From the NCBI GenBank assembly GCA_902772685.1, contig CACYBO010000031.1:1-6675 (forward strand): a DNA stretch of 6,675 nucleotides, written 5' to 3'. The notes beneath the pieces were generated by a model. That model did no database searches. It had not been told where the DNA came from and was given only the letters and a program-made list of their open reading frames with translations. The stretch is from an uncultured Eubacteriales bacterium. GTDB lineage: Bacteria > Bacillota > Clostridia > Peptostreptococcales > Anaerovoracaceae. This document shows, in pieces, positions 5,564 through 6,675 of this stretch (positions within the stretch are counted from its first letter, which is position 1; each line of letters begins with the position of its first letter). The translations under genes were made by a program, and so were the position numbers.

Positions 5564-6675
5564 ATGAACGCGAAGGAATACCAGGCGCTGCTGAGAGCCG
5601 CCGCGGAAGTACTGGGCGGGGCCATGCACATCGTGAACGCCGAAGGAATCACGATCCTCTACAACGAGGAGATGGCCAAGCTGGAAAAAACCCAGATAAA
5701 AAACGTTATAGGGAAGCCGTTCCGGGAGGTGTTTTCCAATATCCCGGAAGAGGAGAGCACGCTCATGCGGGCGCTCAAGGAGCGAAAGGCGACCAAGAAC
5801 CAGCAGCAGACCTATCTGAACGTCTACGGCAAGGAAATCAGCACGATCAGTTCTACCGTTCCCATCATCGTCGACGGCAAAGTCATCGCGGCGATGGAAG
5901 TGGCCAGAGATATTACGGATATCAAGAACATGAGCGACACCATTCTGGATTTGCAGAGCAAACTGCCTGCCGGAAAGACGCCCGAGGAGTCACCGGAGAA
6001 GGACGATCGGCAGAAAGCCCGGCAGCGGGGCATCCGTGAGTATCGGTTCAGCGACATCATCGGCGAAAACAGGAAATTCGAGGAGACCATCGCGCGCGCG
6101 AAGAAGGCCGCGAACAATGACACTTCGGTAATGCTTTACGGAGAGACGGGCGTGGGCAAGGAACTCTTCGCGCAGAGCATCCACTACGACGGGCTGCGAA
6201 AAAGAGGGCCGTTCCTGGCGCAGAACTGCGCAGCCATACCGGAAAGCCTTCTTGAGGGAATGCTGTTCGGAACCTCCAAAGGCGGCTTTACCGGGGCGGA
6301 AGACAGAGCGGGTCTCTTTGAGCAGGCAAATGGCGGAACGCTCCTGCTTGATGAGGTCAGCGCCATGCCGATCGGTCTGCAGGGCAAGCTCCTACGTGTG
6401 CTGCAGGAAGAGTACATCAGGCGCGTTGGCGGGAGCAAAGACATCCCGATCGATGTCAGGATCATCTCGACCATCAACGAGCCGGCGAAAGACCTGATCA
6501 GCCGGGGCGCACTCAGACAGGACCTCTACTACAGACTCGGAACGCTCAGTATCACCATACCGCCGCTCCGGGAGAGAAAGGATGACATACCGCTTCTGAT
6601 CAACTCTTTCCTGAAGAAATACAACGAACGTTTTGACAAGGAAATATGGATGATATCGGACGGCGCCGAAGCCAA
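5564..6675 (+). CDS. PAS-AAA+ sigma-54-dependent transcriptional activator, 3' end cut by window
   Basis: The first 370 residues are present, and the frame runs off the window end without a stop. Residues about 10-125 form a PAS sensor domain (MHIVNAEGITILYNEEMAKL to VARDITDIKNM). A charged linker follows, then the AAA+ ATPase domain from about 160. This has Walker A GETGVGKE (193-200), the sigma-54 contact loop as GGFTGA (240-245, usually GAFTGA), Walker B LLLDEV (Asp263, Glu264) and arginine-finger residues Arg318 and Arg324 in LRQDLYYRLG. The C-terminal DNA-binding domain (normally Fis-type) lies outside the window. Such proteins bind enhancer sites and use ATP to open promoters held by sigma-54 RNA polymerase. 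There is no receiver domain, so control should come from a ligand or state sensed by the PAS domain, as in RocR-like activators. GAGGAGGA at 5547-5554, 9 bases before ATG 5564, supports the start. Targets probably lie downstream, out of view. Confidence 0.95.
   Translation, partial: MNAKEYQALLRAAAEVLGGAMHIVNAEGITILYNEEMAKLEKTQIKNVIGKPFREVFSNIPEEESTLMRALKERKATKNQQQTYLNVYGKEISTISSTVPIIVDGKVIAAMEVARDITDIKNMSDTILDLQSKLPAGKTPEESPEKDDRQKARQRGIREYRFSDIIGENRKFEETIARAKKAANNDTSVMLYGETGVGKELFAQSIHYDGLRKRGPFLAQNCAAIPESLLEGMLFGTSKGGFTGAEDRAGLFEQANGGTLLLDEVSAMPIGLQGKLLRVLQEEYIRRVGGSKDIPIDVRIISTINEPAKDLISRGALRQDLYYRLGTLSITIPPLRERKDDIPLLINSFLKKYNERFDKEIWMISDGAEA

Noticed and set aside
5323..5652. 109-codon minus-strand reading frame across the divergent control region
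   Set aside because: It covers the activator promoter, palindrome and repeat array and runs antisense to the start of the PAS domain. It has no ribosome site or recognisable domain, and its Ser/Ala/Pro-rich composition is typical of a chance frame.

Overview
The window looks like a moderate-GC Gram-positive anaerobe of the Clostridia type. This is an inference from gene content and signals: strong AGGAG-type ribosome sites, use of a TTG start, near-consensus SigA promoters, an OmpR-type two-component pair, and a PAS-AAA+ sigma-54 activator of the RocR-like kind common in amino-acid-fermenting clostridia. No RNA gene, insertion sequence, CRISPR array or phage gene was seen.

Layout. (1) 7-1104, plus strand: a GT4 glycosyltransferase, probably the last gene of a surface-polysaccharide operon that starts outside the window. 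(2) 1111-1141: a hairpin terminator shared with the convergent gene. (3) 1150-1836, minus strand: an OmpR/PhoB-family response regulator. (4) 1837-1929: a divergent control region in which the -10 boxes for the two directions overlap. (5) 1930-3669, plus strand: a membrane histidine kinase with a large outside sensor domain. (6) 3681-4271, plus strand: an RNase HI with two insertions, coupled to the kinase. (7) 4295-4319: a second shared terminator. (8) 4314-4640 and 4658-5299, minus strand: a two-gene operon of an SGNH hydrolase followed by an ArsR-like winged-helix regulator. (9) 5300-5563: a 264-bp divergent regulatory region with an ordered set of inverted repeats, a perfect 16-bp palindrome and a strong SigA promoter. 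(10) 5564 to the window end, plus strand: a PAS-AAA+ sigma-54-dependent activator cut off by the window edge.

How the genes work together. The kinase and the OmpR regulator are the likely cognate pair, although they are divergent and the kinase's NtrB-like H-box is of a type more often paired with NtrC-like regulators. RNase HI probably rides on the kinase transcript. The SGNH/ArsR pair and the sigma-54 activator share a divergent control region. The most unusual feature of the window is there: four TGGGGyAC half-sites in a two-level inverted arrangement with equal 23-bp steps around one centre, followed by a palindrome that covers the activator's -35 box. No wholly new multi-gene system is evident. 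The best leads are this operator-like array, the face-to-face promoter of the two-component pair, and the large insertion in RNase HI.
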